DNA of 56,289 bases from JANLSE01 sp038214135 (GTDB taxonomy: Bacteria > Chloroflexota > Chloroflexia > Chloroflexales > Roseiflexaceae): the NCBI GenBank assembly GCA_038214135.1, contig JBBQSD010000026.1, positions 1 through 56,289 on the forward strand. The letters run 5' to 3'. A model generated the notes under the pieces. It was not told the origin of the DNA. It worked only from the letters and a program-made list of their open reading frames with translations, and made no database searches. Positions 24,297 through 33,858 of the stretch are shown piece after piece (within the stretch, counting starts at the first letter, position 1; the number at the start of each line of letters is the position of its first letter). The position numbers were made by a program, and so were the translations under genes.

Positions 24297-24546
24297 TTTT
24301 TTGCAGAACCCGGCTCATCAGCGCAAAATCGCGGGCATCGGCGAGGCGGGCTGGGTAGTGGGCCAGCAGTGGATCGATGAAGGCTTCTTCGCCACCGAAA
24401 CCGGTGAGCAGGGTGAGATCAGCATCACGGGTCAGGCGCGGTTGTCCCCATCGTTGGACGGCCAGCCCACCAATAAAACAGAACGCCCAGCCGCGCTGAT
24501 CGCAGAATGATTGCAGATCTGCAGCGGCGCGAAAGATGTCATTCAT
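24297..24546 (-). pseudogene. Nucleotidyltransferase (AbiEii-like), 3'-truncated
   Basis: The first 80 or so residues read as a nucleotidyltransferase N-terminus: CFIGGLAVQRWGQPRLTRDADL, with the GG...RxTxDxD catalytic pattern, then the DFALMSRVLQ region. After about residue 82 homology ends, at the junction with the STAS remnant, and the frame runs on antisense through that gene and ggt to 23803, giving a spurious 247-residue product. The C-terminal half of the domain is lost. Its start overlaps the stop of the small upstream gene (TCATTCAT), so it was the second gene of a two-gene module, possibly toxin-antitoxin-like. Confidence 0.7.
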
Positions 24547-24770
24547 GGCTTGCGTGCCTTCATAAACAGGCGTTGCTGTTCCACGAGGCCAGAATACCTG
24601 CGGAAGCGGGGATCTTTATAGGCATCTTTTGCCAACATCAGCAGATCGTTAGCTGCACGCAGCGCCTCGGCATCGGTCATGCGGGCCAGTTCCTCACGTT
24701 TGATGCGTTCGAGTTCAACGGCAGCCACGCGCCACTGCGCCATCCATTGCTGTTGCTGTTCGGGGGTCAT
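24543..24770 (-). CDS. Small partner protein of a nucleotidyltransferase module
   Basis: 75 residues, charged and predicted helical (EQQQQWMAQWRVAAVELERI, then LVEQQRLFMKARKP). It precedes and overlaps the nucleotidyltransferase fragment by 4 bases. In the common arrangement of such pairs the small first gene is the antitoxin-like or regulatory partner. With the second gene truncated it is probably an orphan. No domain beyond this is recognised. Confidence 0.6.
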   Translation of the reverse strand: MTPEQQQQWMAQWRVAAVELERIKREELARMTDAEALRAANDLLMLAKDAYKDPRFRRYSGLVEQQRLFMKARKP

Positions 24771-24950
24771 GTGCGCTCCTTGGCAGGGTTTGCTAGCACC
24801 ATGAATACCAGAAAATTATGATAGAGGCAAGTCTGAATATAGTTCAATTGTGCAATGCAGCTTCTTTTTTGCAGGAACCGTTCCCTCGCGTGTACTGCGC
24901 CTCTCCTCTCTGATGAATGGAAAAGGCATCAGTATATACGATGAATGTAG

Positions 24951-24970
24951 GGACGGTTTGTGAACCGTCC
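24951..24970. repeat. Palindrome, possible terminator of the C45 peptidase gene
   Basis: GGACGGTTTGTGAACCGTCC, an 8-bp inverted repeat, starts 8 bases after the C45 gene stop (minus strand). A sequence of the same design occurs at 40983-41004. The interval 24783-24950 shows no gene. Confidence 0.5.
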
Positions 24971-24977
24971 AAGGCTA

Positions 24978-26033
24978 TCATCCGCCGAAACGCAGTTCAA
25001 CAAATGGCGTATTGTGTGGTGGGCCTGGTGTCACGCGCATACGTGGCGGGACGCTGAGCAGCATGCTGGTTGCACCAAAGGTAAAGATGCGGCCTGGTTT
25101 GGGAGCCATACTGATCGGGATCGTCTGGTCGCTGAGGATGGCTTCAACATCAGATTGTGTGGCAATTGTGCTGGCGTGTGCGGCAATGAAATCATAGCGC
25201 GCACACGAGTTCGGCGTATCGTGAGGCTGCCATGATAATGGCCGTTCGATATTGGCTAGCGGGTGATTGGTGTGCAACAGATAGTCGCTGAAGTCCGTGT
25301 CCTGAACCACTCCATCCGCCGAACATTCGAAGCTGAGTAAGCCCGCTGGGCTGCCAACCGCATAGTGCTGGCCGCTTGCGTGTGGCACACTGCCAACAAA
25401 GCGAGATGCATCGGCCAATGTGTGTTGAGCCAGGATACCACGCATCACCGCAGCAACCGGTAGGCCATGAACGGCGTGTGGCAACACCGCAAGATTATTG
25501 ACCACCACGCCAATTCCATGTGCGTTACAGCCGTTCAGACCGATCATTCCGGCATAGGTGAAGATCAGCGCCTCTGGTCGATCATCAGAAATCAGGTGCA
25601 GTACGGTTTGGGCACCATCATAGATCGTGCCAATATCCATTGTCTGCGCTAATATTGGTGCGCTGCGTTCGGATGGGAAAACACCAATCACGGTACAACC
25701 AGGCGCATTGCCGCTATGGCTGCCCGAAAACCACCATTCTTCATCAAGCAAGTTATAGGCAAGCAGATCGGCGAATGGCACCGCAGCGCCCGCAGCAATC
25801 CCATGCAGTTCATCAAGCAACTCGGGAGTCCAACGCGCCATCGCATCCACATAGCTGGTCTGCTGAAGAAATGTGTGAATATACGCCTGCGGATCGGGCC
25901 AATTTAGGCGAATACGTGTTGCTCGCCAGCGTTCCAGCGTTGCCTGAATGAGCATGCGTAGTGTTTCGCCATGCGCCTGCCCACACTCGCGGGGGGTGCC
26001 AGTATAACGGATCTGGTGGAGTGGTGTATTCAT
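24978..26033 (-). CDS. C45 family peptidase (acyltransferase-like Ntn hydrolase)
   Basis: A 351-residue protein related to isopenicillin-N acyltransferase. The N-terminal TGTPRECGQAHGE block and the self-cleavage site PGCTVIGV (Gly112/Cys113) are present; after autolysis Cys113 would be the nucleophile. IGLNGCNAHGIGVVVNNLA and HTNHPLA are further family motifs. The natural substrates of bacterial members are mostly unknown amides or peptides. GAGGCACCT precedes the chosen ATG at 26033; the frame is open to 26138. Upstream lie CGCAGATGACGCAGATGGC words that resemble those at 9042-9058. Confidence 0.85.
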   Translation of the reverse strand: MNTPLHQIRYTGTPRECGQAHGETLRMLIQATLERWRATRIRLNWPDPQAYIHTFLQQTSYVDAMARWTPELLDELHGIAAGAAVPFADLLAYNLLDEEWWFSGSHSGNAPGCTVIGVFPSERSAPILAQTMDIGTIYDGAQTVLHLISDDRPEALIFTYAGMIGLNGCNAHGIGVVVNNLAVLPHAVHGLPVAAVMRGILAQHTLADASRFVGSVPHASGQHYAVGSPAGLLSFECSADGVVQDTDFSDYLLHTNHPLANIERPLSWQPHDTPNSCARYDFIAAHASTIATQSDVEAILSDQTIPISMAPKPGRIFTFGATSMLLSVPPRMRVTPGPPHNTPFVELRFGG

Positions 26034-26283
26034 AGGTGCCTCAAACAATTGATCGACAGATCGCATAGATTGATCAACACGAATTTGTCCGCAGATGACG
26101 CAGATGGCGCAGATTGAGCCGTTCGTAATTGTAGTCAATGATCAAATTGTAGCACTTTTTGTGTTAGTTCTTGTCCTAGTTAGCTACTGTTCAACGGCCC
26201 TGTTTTGGTGTTACATGTATCTATCAAACACGCTCCAAAACAATCGGCAATCGGTAACGGGCTGAGTAAACGATGAGGGTGCC

Positions 26284-26520
26284 ATGCCAATACTCGATCA
26301 CGAAGAGATTACATGGGACAAAACGATTTCGATCACCAGCGGCTGTTACAACCTGCGCGTTGATATTCCAGCTGAACAGGCTCTTTCCGACGAGACGTTG
26401 ATCGAGCGGGTGTTCGATTTGGTATTGGGCCAGCCGGGCATTCACGAAATTGAGCTGCGGGTTTGTTTACCGTGCCCGCAGGATAACATCGTTATGACGC
26501 ACATCAAATGCGCCTGCTAA
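26284..26520 (+). CDS. Small orphan protein, 78 residues
   Basis: An ATG at 26284 is preceded by GATGAGGGTGCC. The product is acidic (ERVFDLVLGQPGIHEIELRV) with four cysteines, three of them in VCLPCPQ and the CAC end. No signal peptide or membrane segment. I do not recognise a family. It stands alone between the C45 peptidase and the convergent P-type ATPase. The overlapping reverse frame 26224-26445 looks less protein-like. Confidence 0.45.
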   Translation: MPILDHEEITWDKTISITSGCYNLRVDIPAEQALSDETLIERVFDLVLGQPGIHEIELRVCLPCPQDNIVMTHIKCAC

Positions 26521-26539
26521 TGGTGTTACGGCATCCTGA

Positions 26540-26565
26540 TAGACGCTCCGGCGCAGTGTCTCTAC
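26540..26565. repeat. GTAGAGACGCTCC-type palindrome, partial copy
   Basis: ATAGACGCTCCGGCGCAGTG then TCTCTAC. It lies directly after the end of the P-type ATPase gene, a position like the copy after arsJ, and could act as terminator. Confidence 0.55.
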
Positions 26566-26571
26566 GGCCAT

Positions 26572-29379
26572 CTACGCTGTGGGTTTCGGTGAAAGCAGCT
26601 TGCGGATCTCCATCAGCCATAGCACACTGCTGCCGACGCCAAGGCATACCAGCCAATCTGTGAGGCCAAGCGCAACGGTGCCAAAGGCTTCATTCAGGAA
26701 TGGGACATAGATCACTACGGCCTGGAGTGCAGCCGATATGGCAACCGCCAACCACAGCCATGGATTGGTCGTCAGTTTGGTGAAGGCGCTGCGTGTTTCG
26801 AAGCGGGCATTGAATACATTAAACAGTTGGAAGAACACCAACGTTGTGAATGCCATTGTCTGCGCGTAGTTCATTGCGCCACCAGGGCCGGTAAATAGAC
26901 CACCAGGCAACACCCAATCCATCACCCCAAGCGTACCGACCGCCATGATTACACCAACGATGACAATATCGGCCCACATGCGCCTGCTGATCACAGAACT
27001 GCTTGGATCGCGTGGCGGGCGCGTCATCACATCGTGATCGGCTGGATCGAGGCCAAGCGCCAATGCCGGGCCAGCATCTGTTAGCAGATTGATCCACAGG
27101 ATCTGGGTGGCCAGCAGTGGAACAACCACCGCCGAGTTGGCTTCTGGCACCAATCCGATCAGTTTGGCAAACACCACGCCAAAGAACATTGTAAAGACTT
27201 CGCCCAGATTCGATGAGAGTAGGTAGCGCAGAAACTTCTGGATGTTGGCAAAGATCGAGCGCCCTTCCTCGACCGCAGCAACAATCGAGGCGAAGTTATC
27301 GTCGGTGAGGATCATATCGGCGGCACCCTTGCTCACATCGGTGCCGGTGATGCCCATGGCCACACCGATATCCGCAGCCTTGAGCGCCGGAGCATCATTC
27401 ACGCCATCGCCCGTCATCGCGACAATCGCGCCATTGGCCTTGAGCGCCCGGACGATCCGCAGCTTGTGCTCGGGAGCTACGCGGGCGAAGACAGACGCCT
27501 CACGTACTGTTTCGCGTAGGGCCTTCTCATCCATCTTCTGCAGCTCCGCACCAGTAACAGCACGGCCTCCTGGCTGCACGATGCCAAGCTCGCCAGCAAT
27601 CGCCGATGCAGTGGTTGGATGATCGCCGGTGATCATGATCGGCTTGATGCCAGCAATCTTTGCCTCGGCGACGGCTGCACGAGCTTCTGGCCGCGGCGGA
27701 TCGATCATTCCCAACAGCCCAAGGAACACAAAATCCTGCTCAACCGCATCGCTTAACACGCCACTAACGGCATCGCGCTGGAGTGAGCGAAAGGCCATAC
27801 CCAGGGTGCGTAGCGCCTGATTGGCAAGAGCCTCGACACTCGCCACTATCTGTTTGCGTCGTTCGGGGGTGAGCGGGCGAACATCATTGCCAACCTGTTC
27901 GAACTGGCAACGGGCCAGCAGCACATCGGGCGCACCCTTGGCGAACACCATCACCCGTTCGTGTTTGGCCTGATCCACATGCGCGGTGCTCATCAGTTTG
28001 CGTTCGGATGTAAATGGCACCTCGCCAACCCGTGGAAAGCGATCCCCAAGCTCGGCATCGGTCAGGCCGATTTTACGGGCTGCCACCAGCAACGCACCCT
28101 CAGTTGGATCGCCCTGAATCACCCAGTGATCATCGGCTTTACGTAATGTGGCATTATTGGCTAGATCGGCAGCCCGCAGCGTCTTGCGCACCTCGGTGAG
28201 CAGGTCACCATCGCGCAATGGCTGGCCATTGACCTGGGCCTCGCCATTTGGATCGTAGCCGATACCCGTTAGATCAACGCGCCCGCCCGCTGTAATGATG
28301 CTACGAACCGTCATCTCATTCTTGGTCAGCGTACCTGTTTTATCCGAACAGATCATTGTGGTTGAGCCAAGGGTTTCGACAGCCGAGAGGCGGCGGACAA
28401 TCACATTGCGGCGGGCCATTCGTTGCATTCCAAGCGAGAGTACAATCGTTGTGATCGCCGTTAATCCTTCGGGAACCGCCGCTACAGCCAGCGAAACGCC
28501 AAGCAACAGCACATCAACAAGTTCGCCAATGGTACGCACCTCACTGAGGATCAGAATCGTGCCGCTCATCAGCAGCGCAATAACGATCACAACCACACCA
28601 AGAATCCGGCCAACCCGAGCCAATTCCTTCTGCAGTGGTGTGACCTCATTCTCGGCTTCCTGGAGTGAACCAGCGATCTTGCCGATCTCGGTGGTGGATC
28701 CAGTAGCAACCACAACCGCTCGGCCACGGCCAGAGGCAACCGCTGTGCCACTAAAGACCATATTGACCCGATCTCCAAGACCAGCCTCGGCATCAACGGG
28801 CGCGCTATCCTTGGCTACTGCCGTGCTCTCGCCGGTCAGCGTTGCTTCGGCCACGCGCATCGCAATCGATTCAATCACACGCGCATCGGCGGGCAGGCTA
28901 TCGCCCTCCTCGATCAGCAGAATATCGCCAGGCACCACTTCGGCACCCAACACCTGGATCTGCTGCCCATCACGCAGCACCCGCGCATTGGAGGCGGCCA
29001 TGGCTTTGAGTGCGGCCACCGCCTGCTCGGCCCGGTTCTCCTGGATAAAGCCAAGCACGCCATTCAGCATCACAATTGCGAGAATCGTGATTGCTTCAAA
29101 CGGCACTGGCTCATCGCGTTCGATCACCCAGGCAATAAATGAGATCAATGTTGCAACAAGCAACAGGCCAGTCAGCGGATCACGAAACTGGGCCAAAAAG
29201 CGCAGCCACGCTGGAGTTGGCGTTGGGGCGGGCAATTCGTTACGGCCATAGCGTTGCAGGCGGGTAGCTGCCTCATCTGCGCTCAAGCCTCGTTCAGGAG
29301 CGACACTCAGTTCACTGAGGACGTTCTGGGTTTCGCGTGCATGCGCCGGAACATCCGTTACTGGTATGGCGAGCGTCAT
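26572..29379 (-). CDS. P-type cation-transporting ATPase (type II, Ca2+-like)
   Basis: 935 residues. An N-terminal cation ATPase domain is followed by two helices, the actuator with TLTGES, and the M4 motif AAVPEGL. The phosphorylation site is CSDKTGTLT, the nucleotide domain has KGAPDVLL, and the hinge is MITGDHPTTASAIA with TGDGVNDAPALKAADIGVAMG. M6 reads NLLTDAGPALALG. This is the SERCA/PMR1-like layout and it probably expels Ca2+ or Mn2+; the exact ion cannot be told. Length and motifs are intact. The long reverse frame 28295-29251 is a shadow. Confidence 0.93.
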   Translation of the reverse strand: MTLAIPVTDVPAHARETQNVLSELSVAPERGLSADEAATRLQRYGRNELPAPTPTPAWLRFLAQFRDPLTGLLLVATLISFIAWVIERDEPVPFEAITILAIVMLNGVLGFIQENRAEQAVAALKAMAASNARVLRDGQQIQVLGAEVVPGDILLIEEGDSLPADARVIESIAMRVAEATLTGESTAVAKDSAPVDAEAGLGDRVNMVFSGTAVASGRGRAVVVATGSTTEIGKIAGSLQEAENEVTPLQKELARVGRILGVVVIVIALLMSGTILILSEVRTIGELVDVLLLGVSLAVAAVPEGLTAITTIVLSLGMQRMARRNVIVRRLSAVETLGSTTMICSDKTGTLTKNEMTVRSIITAGGRVDLTGIGYDPNGEAQVNGQPLRDGDLLTEVRKTLRAADLANNATLRKADDHWVIQGDPTEGALLVAARKIGLTDAELGDRFPRVGEVPFTSERKLMSTAHVDQAKHERVMVFAKGAPDVLLARCQFEQVGNDVRPLTPERRKQIVASVEALANQALRTLGMAFRSLQRDAVSGVLSDAVEQDFVFLGLLGMIDPPRPEARAAVAEAKIAGIKPIMITGDHPTTASAIAGELGIVQPGGRAVTGAELQKMDEKALRETVREASVFARVAPEHKLRIVRALKANGAIVAMTGDGVNDAPALKAADIGVAMGITGTDVSKGAADMILTDDNFASIVAAVEEGRSIFANIQKFLRYLLSSNLGEVFTMFFGVVFAKLIGLVPEANSAVVVPLLATQILWINLLTDAGPALALGLDPADHDVMTRPPRDPSSSVISRRMWADIVIVGVIMAVGTLGVMDWVLPGGLFTGPGGAMNYAQTMAFTTLVFFQLFNVFNARFETRSAFTKLTTNPWLWLAVAISAALQAVVIYVPFLNEAFGTVALGLTDWLVCLGVGSSVLWLMEIRKLLSPKPTA

Positions 29380-29470
29380 ACGATGTACCTTCCCTTGAAT
29401 TCAGGATTGGCATACCCGTATGATACCCGAATTATCGGATACGAATGCAGAGGCATGCGAGTTTGAATAT

Positions 29471-29500
29471 AGCCGCTGCGGGCTGAAGCTACGCGGCTAG
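29471..29500. repeat. CGGGCTGAAGC-type repeat fragment
   Basis: GCCGCTGCGGGCTGAAGCTA then CGCGGCTA, a half copy of the family at 43143-43220 and 53782-53860. The gap 29380-29941 holds this fragment, a MITE at 29694-29817 and no gene. Confidence 0.55.
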
Positions 29501-29693
29501 TGGATACGGCTACCCTCGCTCTTCTGACGCCTGATTAATGTTACCAGCGCCTGTAGTCTGTTATATGGCAATAGGGAAATTAACCAGATTTTTAGTCCCA
29601 AAAATGAACTGAGCGCCGTTAAATAGTCAGAACATGCTTCACTACATATATTCAACAACGATGCGATATATCACGCACATCGTACTAATTACT

Positions 29694-29817
29694 ATATAGC
29701 AATCCTATCGGATTTGTAAAAAGGGAGTTGGGGGATTTCTTTCGGGGCTGCGCCCCAAACCCCGCTTTGCGCTACGCGCCTTTACAATTCAAATAGGAAT
29801 GCTATATTTTGATAAAT
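29694..29817. repeat. MITE-like element of 124 bp
   Basis: The ends ATATAGCAATCCTAT and, inverted, ATATAGCATTCCTAT match at 14 of 15 positions, and a TTGTAAA block is also inverted inside both ends. The core carries GGGGCTGCGCCCC and GCTTTGCGCTACGCGCC. There is no coding capacity, so any movement would need a transposase elsewhere. Confidence 0.75.
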
Positions 29818-29941
29818 AGTGATTACTCAAGGTGTAAAAGGAGTTAGGTATACTGAAAATAGCGCATTATGTGTAAACGAATTATAAGCTGCTATTGCAG
29901 GGACATTCGTTGCTTGAAGCCTTTAGAAAGGAACTATAACA

Positions 29942-32134
29942 ATGGCAACCAGCCAGAAATTCACCGTCAAGACCGAGTCGGACTACACGTATACCAATAA
30001 GTTCAACAAGAAATCGATCCAGTTTACACCAAAAGCCGATGAAGTTGTGGCCACATTCCAACCGGAATCGGCTGAAACTGCGGCAAGTGATGTGATAGGT
30101 GCGGCAGCACTATCGATCAGCCAGGCGGTGAATCCTGCTCGTGGATTTGCCGTGTTCCATGTCGCACCAGGGCAGGATATCGAGGCGGCCAGCCTTGCAC
30201 TCAATGCACAGCCACAGATCGCCAATACGCTGCCGGTTATGATCGATAATGAAGGACTGACACGCTACTTCCTGCCGGATGAGTTTACCGTCCAGTTTGC
30301 ACAGCAGGTGAGTGCAGAACGGGCGCAGCAGATCATCAAGAAACATGGCAGTGTGATCGTTGTCACCCAGCGTACCCCAGGCTACTATACCCTGGCAGTG
30401 CCAGAGGGCAAAGGGCTGTTCGAGACACTGCGCGAATTCTCGGCGCTCGATGAGGTTGCGTTTGCAGAGCCAAGCGAGGCTGGCTTCAACGATGCACTTG
30501 TGTATATGCCGGATGACCCCAATTTTGGCCGGTTGTGGGGCCTGCACAATACTGCACAGGTCGTCAATGGTGTTGCTGGCGTTGCCGATGCGGATATTGA
30601 TGCCCCCGAGGCCTGGGATATTGCAAGGGGAGCGCCGAATGTCATCGTTGCTGTGATCGACACTGGTGCCGATCTGAATCACCCTGACCTTGCGGCGAAT
30701 CTTCTGCCAAGGGGCGCTGAGGACTGGGATTTTGCCGATGCCAGCGATCTTGTTCCCGATGATGTCGATGGCCATGGCACCCATGTCGCCGGAACCGCTG
30801 CTGGAGTCGATAATACAACTGGTGTCATTGGGGTTGCGCCACTTTCCCGTATTATGCCATTGCGGGTAAACCTGACCTCTGGTATGAACCAGAATCGCGC
30901 AGATGCGATTAACTATGTTGCCGCACAGGCGGTAGCCCATCCCGAGCGCCGCTATGTGATTAACTGTAGCTGGCGGATGAGTGGCGACCATGCTGGTGTT
31001 CATAATGCGATCATCAATGCCGTCAGCAAGAATGTTGTGGTCGTGTTTGCCGCTGGCAATGCCAACACGAATATCGATGTGACACCACAGTATCCGGCTG
31101 TTTACCCCGAGACGATTGCGGTGGCAGCGACCAACCAATCGGATGTGCGGGCATCGTTCAGCAACTTCGGCACGAAGGTGGATGTCTCAGCACCTGGAGT
31201 CAACATCTATTCAAGCTTCCCGGACGATACCTATACCTTCCTTGATGGCACATCGATGGCATCGCCACACGTTACTGGGCTCGCTGCACTGATCTGGTCG
31301 CGCAATAACACCCTCACAAATGCACAGGTGCGGGCGATTATCGAAAACAACTGCGATAACATCGACGCTCAGAATCCAGGCTTTGTTGGCAAGCTGGGCA
31401 AGGGCCGGATCAACGCCTTCCGCAGCCTGGCAAACACGCCGCCACCACAACTCAGCCTGACGGTACTGCGGAAATTCCCATTTCCACAAGTGAACGCTGG
31501 CTCCAGCACTGGCCTTGGGTTTGCGCGGCTGATGCGGATTGGTGCGTTACCACGGCCAGCGTTGCTGTTCGTGACCCAACAGCCGGGATCTGAGAAGATT
31601 TACTATCTCAACCCGACAACCGGTATTGTGATGGGCTCAGTCGATCCAGTCAATAACGACACCATTGGTTCGCTGGAATGGGATGGCGCGAACATTCGGG
31701 TTGCAAACGTTACCACTGGCTCAGGCTCGATCAATACGATCAACCCGATCACTGGCGCACAGACCGGAACAATTCCTGTCCCGCCGGGACGTGGCGAGGG
31801 GCTGGCCTATGATGGCACATTTTTCTACTACTCAACCATCACACGCATCTATGTGATCAAAGCGAGCACTGGTGCGGTCGTCAGTTCGTTCATCCCACCG
31901 GGTGGTAACTGCCGTTCGTTGAGCTTTATCGGCAGCTTTCTGTGCAGTGGCAACTCGGCAACGGGCATTGTTACGGTCTTCAACCCGACGACATTGGTTG
32001 TTCATGGAACCTTTGCTGCTCCTGGTGCTGGCAGCGCACGAGCTGAGGGTATGGCATATAACCCGGCCACAAATGAGTTCTTTATCGCTAATCAGAGCGA
32101 GAACATCATCTATGTGGTTCGTGTGACGCTCTAA
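29942..32134 (+). CDS. S8 family serine peptidase (subtilase) with C-terminal propeller-like region
   Basis: 730 residues. Residues 1-190 form a propeptide-like region (YFLPDEFTVQFAQQVSAERA, as in fervidolysin-type prodomains). The catalytic triad is Asp240 (VAVIDTGADLNHPDL), His278 (DGHGTHVAGTAAG) and Ser438 (DGTSMASPHVTGLAAL), with the oxyanion Asn373 in AAGN. Residues about 510-730 hold repeats of GLAYDGTFFYYS type that resemble a small beta-propeller. There is no classical signal peptide, so it is either intracellular or exported by another route. AAAGGAACTATAAC precedes the ATG. A weak hairpin at 32152-32195 may terminate the transcript. Confidence 0.92.
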   Translation: MATSQKFTVKTESDYTYTNKFNKKSIQFTPKADEVVATFQPESAETAASDVIGAAALSISQAVNPARGFAVFHVAPGQDIEAASLALNAQPQIANTLPVMIDNEGLTRYFLPDEFTVQFAQQVSAERAQQIIKKHGSVIVVTQRTPGYYTLAVPEGKGLFETLREFSALDEVAFAEPSEAGFNDALVYMPDDPNFGRLWGLHNTAQVVNGVAGVADADIDAPEAWDIARGAPNVIVAVIDTGADLNHPDLAANLLPRGAEDWDFADASDLVPDDVDGHGTHVAGTAAGVDNTTGVIGVAPLSRIMPLRVNLTSGMNQNRADAINYVAAQAVAHPERRYVINCSWRMSGDHAGVHNAIINAVSKNVVVVFAAGNANTNIDVTPQYPAVYPETIAVAATNQSDVRASFSNFGTKVDVSAPGVNIYSSFPDDTYTFLDGTSMASPHVTGLAALIWSRNNTLTNAQVRAIIENNCDNIDAQNPGFVGKLGKGRINAFRSLANTPPPQLSLTVLRKFPFPQVNAGSSTGLGFARLMRIGALPRPALLFVTQQPGSEKIYYLNPTTGIVMGSVDPVNNDTIGSLEWDGANIRVANVTTGSGSINTINPITGAQTGTIPVPPGRGEGLAYDGTFFYYSTITRIYVIKASTGAVVSSFIPPGGNCRSLSFIGSFLCSGNSATGIVTVFNPTTLVVHGTFAAPGAGSARAEGMAYNPATNEFFIANQSENIIYVVRVTL

Positions 32135-32151
32135 CTTCATTAGCATAGACG

Positions 32152-32195
32152 ATACCCCATCTGTTGTTGGCAGAGATCAATAATGGGTGGGGTAT
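32152..32195 (+). terminator. Weak hairpin after the S8 peptidase gene
   Basis: ATACCCCAT and ATGGGTGGGGTAT form an imperfect stem, followed by TGTTGT rather than a clear T-run. The interval 32196-32385 shows no gene. Confidence 0.4.
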
Positions 32196-32385
32196 TGTTG
32201 TCCTCGCCAATCACCAGAGCGCCGCCCAAGCTATTCTGATAGGTAGCATGGCCGTGTACGGACGCGAATAGCGCGCCCCTGCTACAGATGGTGCCTAATT
32301 TCCCACTCCCGCAGGTAGGCGCTTTGTAAATGCGCTGCTATGCTCGTCTTCGTGAGATCGACTGCTGATCTAGACGGAGACACCA

Positions 32386-33729
32386 ATGACGACCCAATCA
32401 TTATCTGTATCGAAACCAGGCCATATCTCGCCTGCTCGATTGTTGTTTGGGTTATGGCATCATCCACTGGCGCTCCTCACCGATATGGCCACTATCAATG
32501 ATCAGATCGCGCATATACGGGTTGCCGATGGCGATCTATTTCTGATCAACCATCCACAGCTGGCCCGTGAACTGTTGGTGACACAGCATCGTTGCTTCGT
32601 CAAGGGCCGGGCACTACAGCGCGCCCGCCGTGTGTTGGGCGATGGGTTGCTTACCAGCGAGGGGGCACTGCATCTGCGCCAGCGCCGCATGCTCCAGCCT
32701 GCATTCCATCGTGCCCGTGTGGCTGGCTATGGAACGACCATGGCCGAGTATACGGCTCGCCATAGTGCTGGCTGGCAGCATGGCGCAACGTGTGAGATCA
32801 CCAGGGAGATGGCCAACCTGACGCTGGCAATTGCTGGCAAAACCATGTTCGATGCCGATGTGACTGCTGATGCCGCGAGTGTTGGTGCAGCACTTGGCGA
32901 TCTCATGGCTCTGTTTAACCTGCTGACAATGCCATTCAGTGATCTCATCCTGCGCTTACCTATTCCTGCTGCTATTCGCCTGCGTCAGGCCGAACAGCGA
33001 TTGGATACCGTCATTGCACGGTTGATCACCGAACGACTCGCCAGTGGCGATCATGGCGATATTCTCTCCATGCTGCTTTTTTCTGCCGATGAACAGGGCC
33101 AGGCGATGAGCATCGAACAGGTGCGCGATGAAGCGCTGACCCTGTTTCTGGCTGGACATGAAACGACAGCAAATGCCCTGAGTTGGACATGGTGGCTGCT
33201 GGCAAACAACCCAGGAGCCGAGGCACAGATGCATGCAGAAATTGATGCACTCGGCCATATGCCAACTGCCGATGATATGCCACGCCTGCCCTACACACGC
33301 GCTGTGTTGTCCGAAGCCATGCGCTTATTTCCGCCAGCCTGGGCGATCGGTCGTACAGCCATTGAGGCGACTGAGATCGGCGGGATGCCCATCCCAATCG
33401 GTGCGACGGTGCTTGTTAGCCCCTACCTCATGCATCGTGATCCGCGCTTCTTTGCACAGCCACAATCCTTTGATCCATCGCGCTGGCTGACTGATCAGCA
33501 GCAGCACACAAAACATGCCTACATGCCATTTGGTGCTGGGCCACGCATGTGCATTGGCGAGAGCTTCGCCTGGATGGAGGGTGTGCTGATACTGGCAGTG
33601 ATTGCCCAACGCTGGCGGCTCCGCGCAATACCAGGACAAGTGGCGATACCACAGCCAAGCGTCACACTACGTATACGCGGCGGGCTACGGATGAGTATTG
33701 AGGCGAGAACTACAGAACTGCGGAACTGA
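32386..33729 (+). CDS. Cytochrome P450
   Basis: 447 residues with all P450 landmarks: I-helix LFLAGHETTANALSW (about 253-267), K-helix ExxR (Glu310-Arg313 in EAMRLF), FDPSRW (about 362-367) and the heme loop PFGAGPRMCIGE with the axial Cys389. The sequence type is close to CYP102/CYP4-like bacterial fatty-acid or terpene hydroxylases. No reductase or ferredoxin gene adjoins, so redox partners are elsewhere. ACGGAGACACCA precedes the ATG. The native substrate is unknown. Confidence 0.94.
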   Translation: MTTQSLSVSKPGHISPARLLFGLWHHPLALLTDMATINDQIAHIRVADGDLFLINHPQLARELLVTQHRCFVKGRALQRARRVLGDGLLTSEGALHLRQRRMLQPAFHRARVAGYGTTMAEYTARHSAGWQHGATCEITREMANLTLAIAGKTMFDADVTADAASVGAALGDLMALFNLLTMPFSDLILRLPIPAAIRLRQAEQRLDTVIARLITERLASGDHGDILSMLLFSADEQGQAMSIEQVRDEALTLFLAGHETTANALSWTWWLLANNPGAEAQMHAEIDALGHMPTADDMPRLPYTRAVLSEAMRLFPPAWAIGRTAIEATEIGGMPIPIGATVLVSPYLMHRDPRFFAQPQSFDPSRWLTDQQQHTKHAYMPFGAGPRMCIGESFAWMEGVLILAVIAQRWRLRAIPGQVAIPQPSVTLRIRGGLRMSIEARTTELRN

Positions 33730-33858
33730 ACCAAGAACCATCCACAATCAATCATTGATCACAGCCCGATGCATTAATGCTTACCCACTATCATAGTGAT
33801 CATGCTATAAACGAACCAGTGTGCCATTCACAACAATCAACATCAAAGGAGCACGCTC

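Noticed and set aside
28295..29251. 318-residue plus-strand ORF
   Set aside because: Antisense to the P-type ATPase and of low-complexity Ser/Thr/Ile composition; the reverse strand carries all ATPase motifs.
30110..31138. 342-residue minus-strand ORF
   Set aside because: Antisense to the S8 peptidase triad region; no ribosome-binding site or family motifs.
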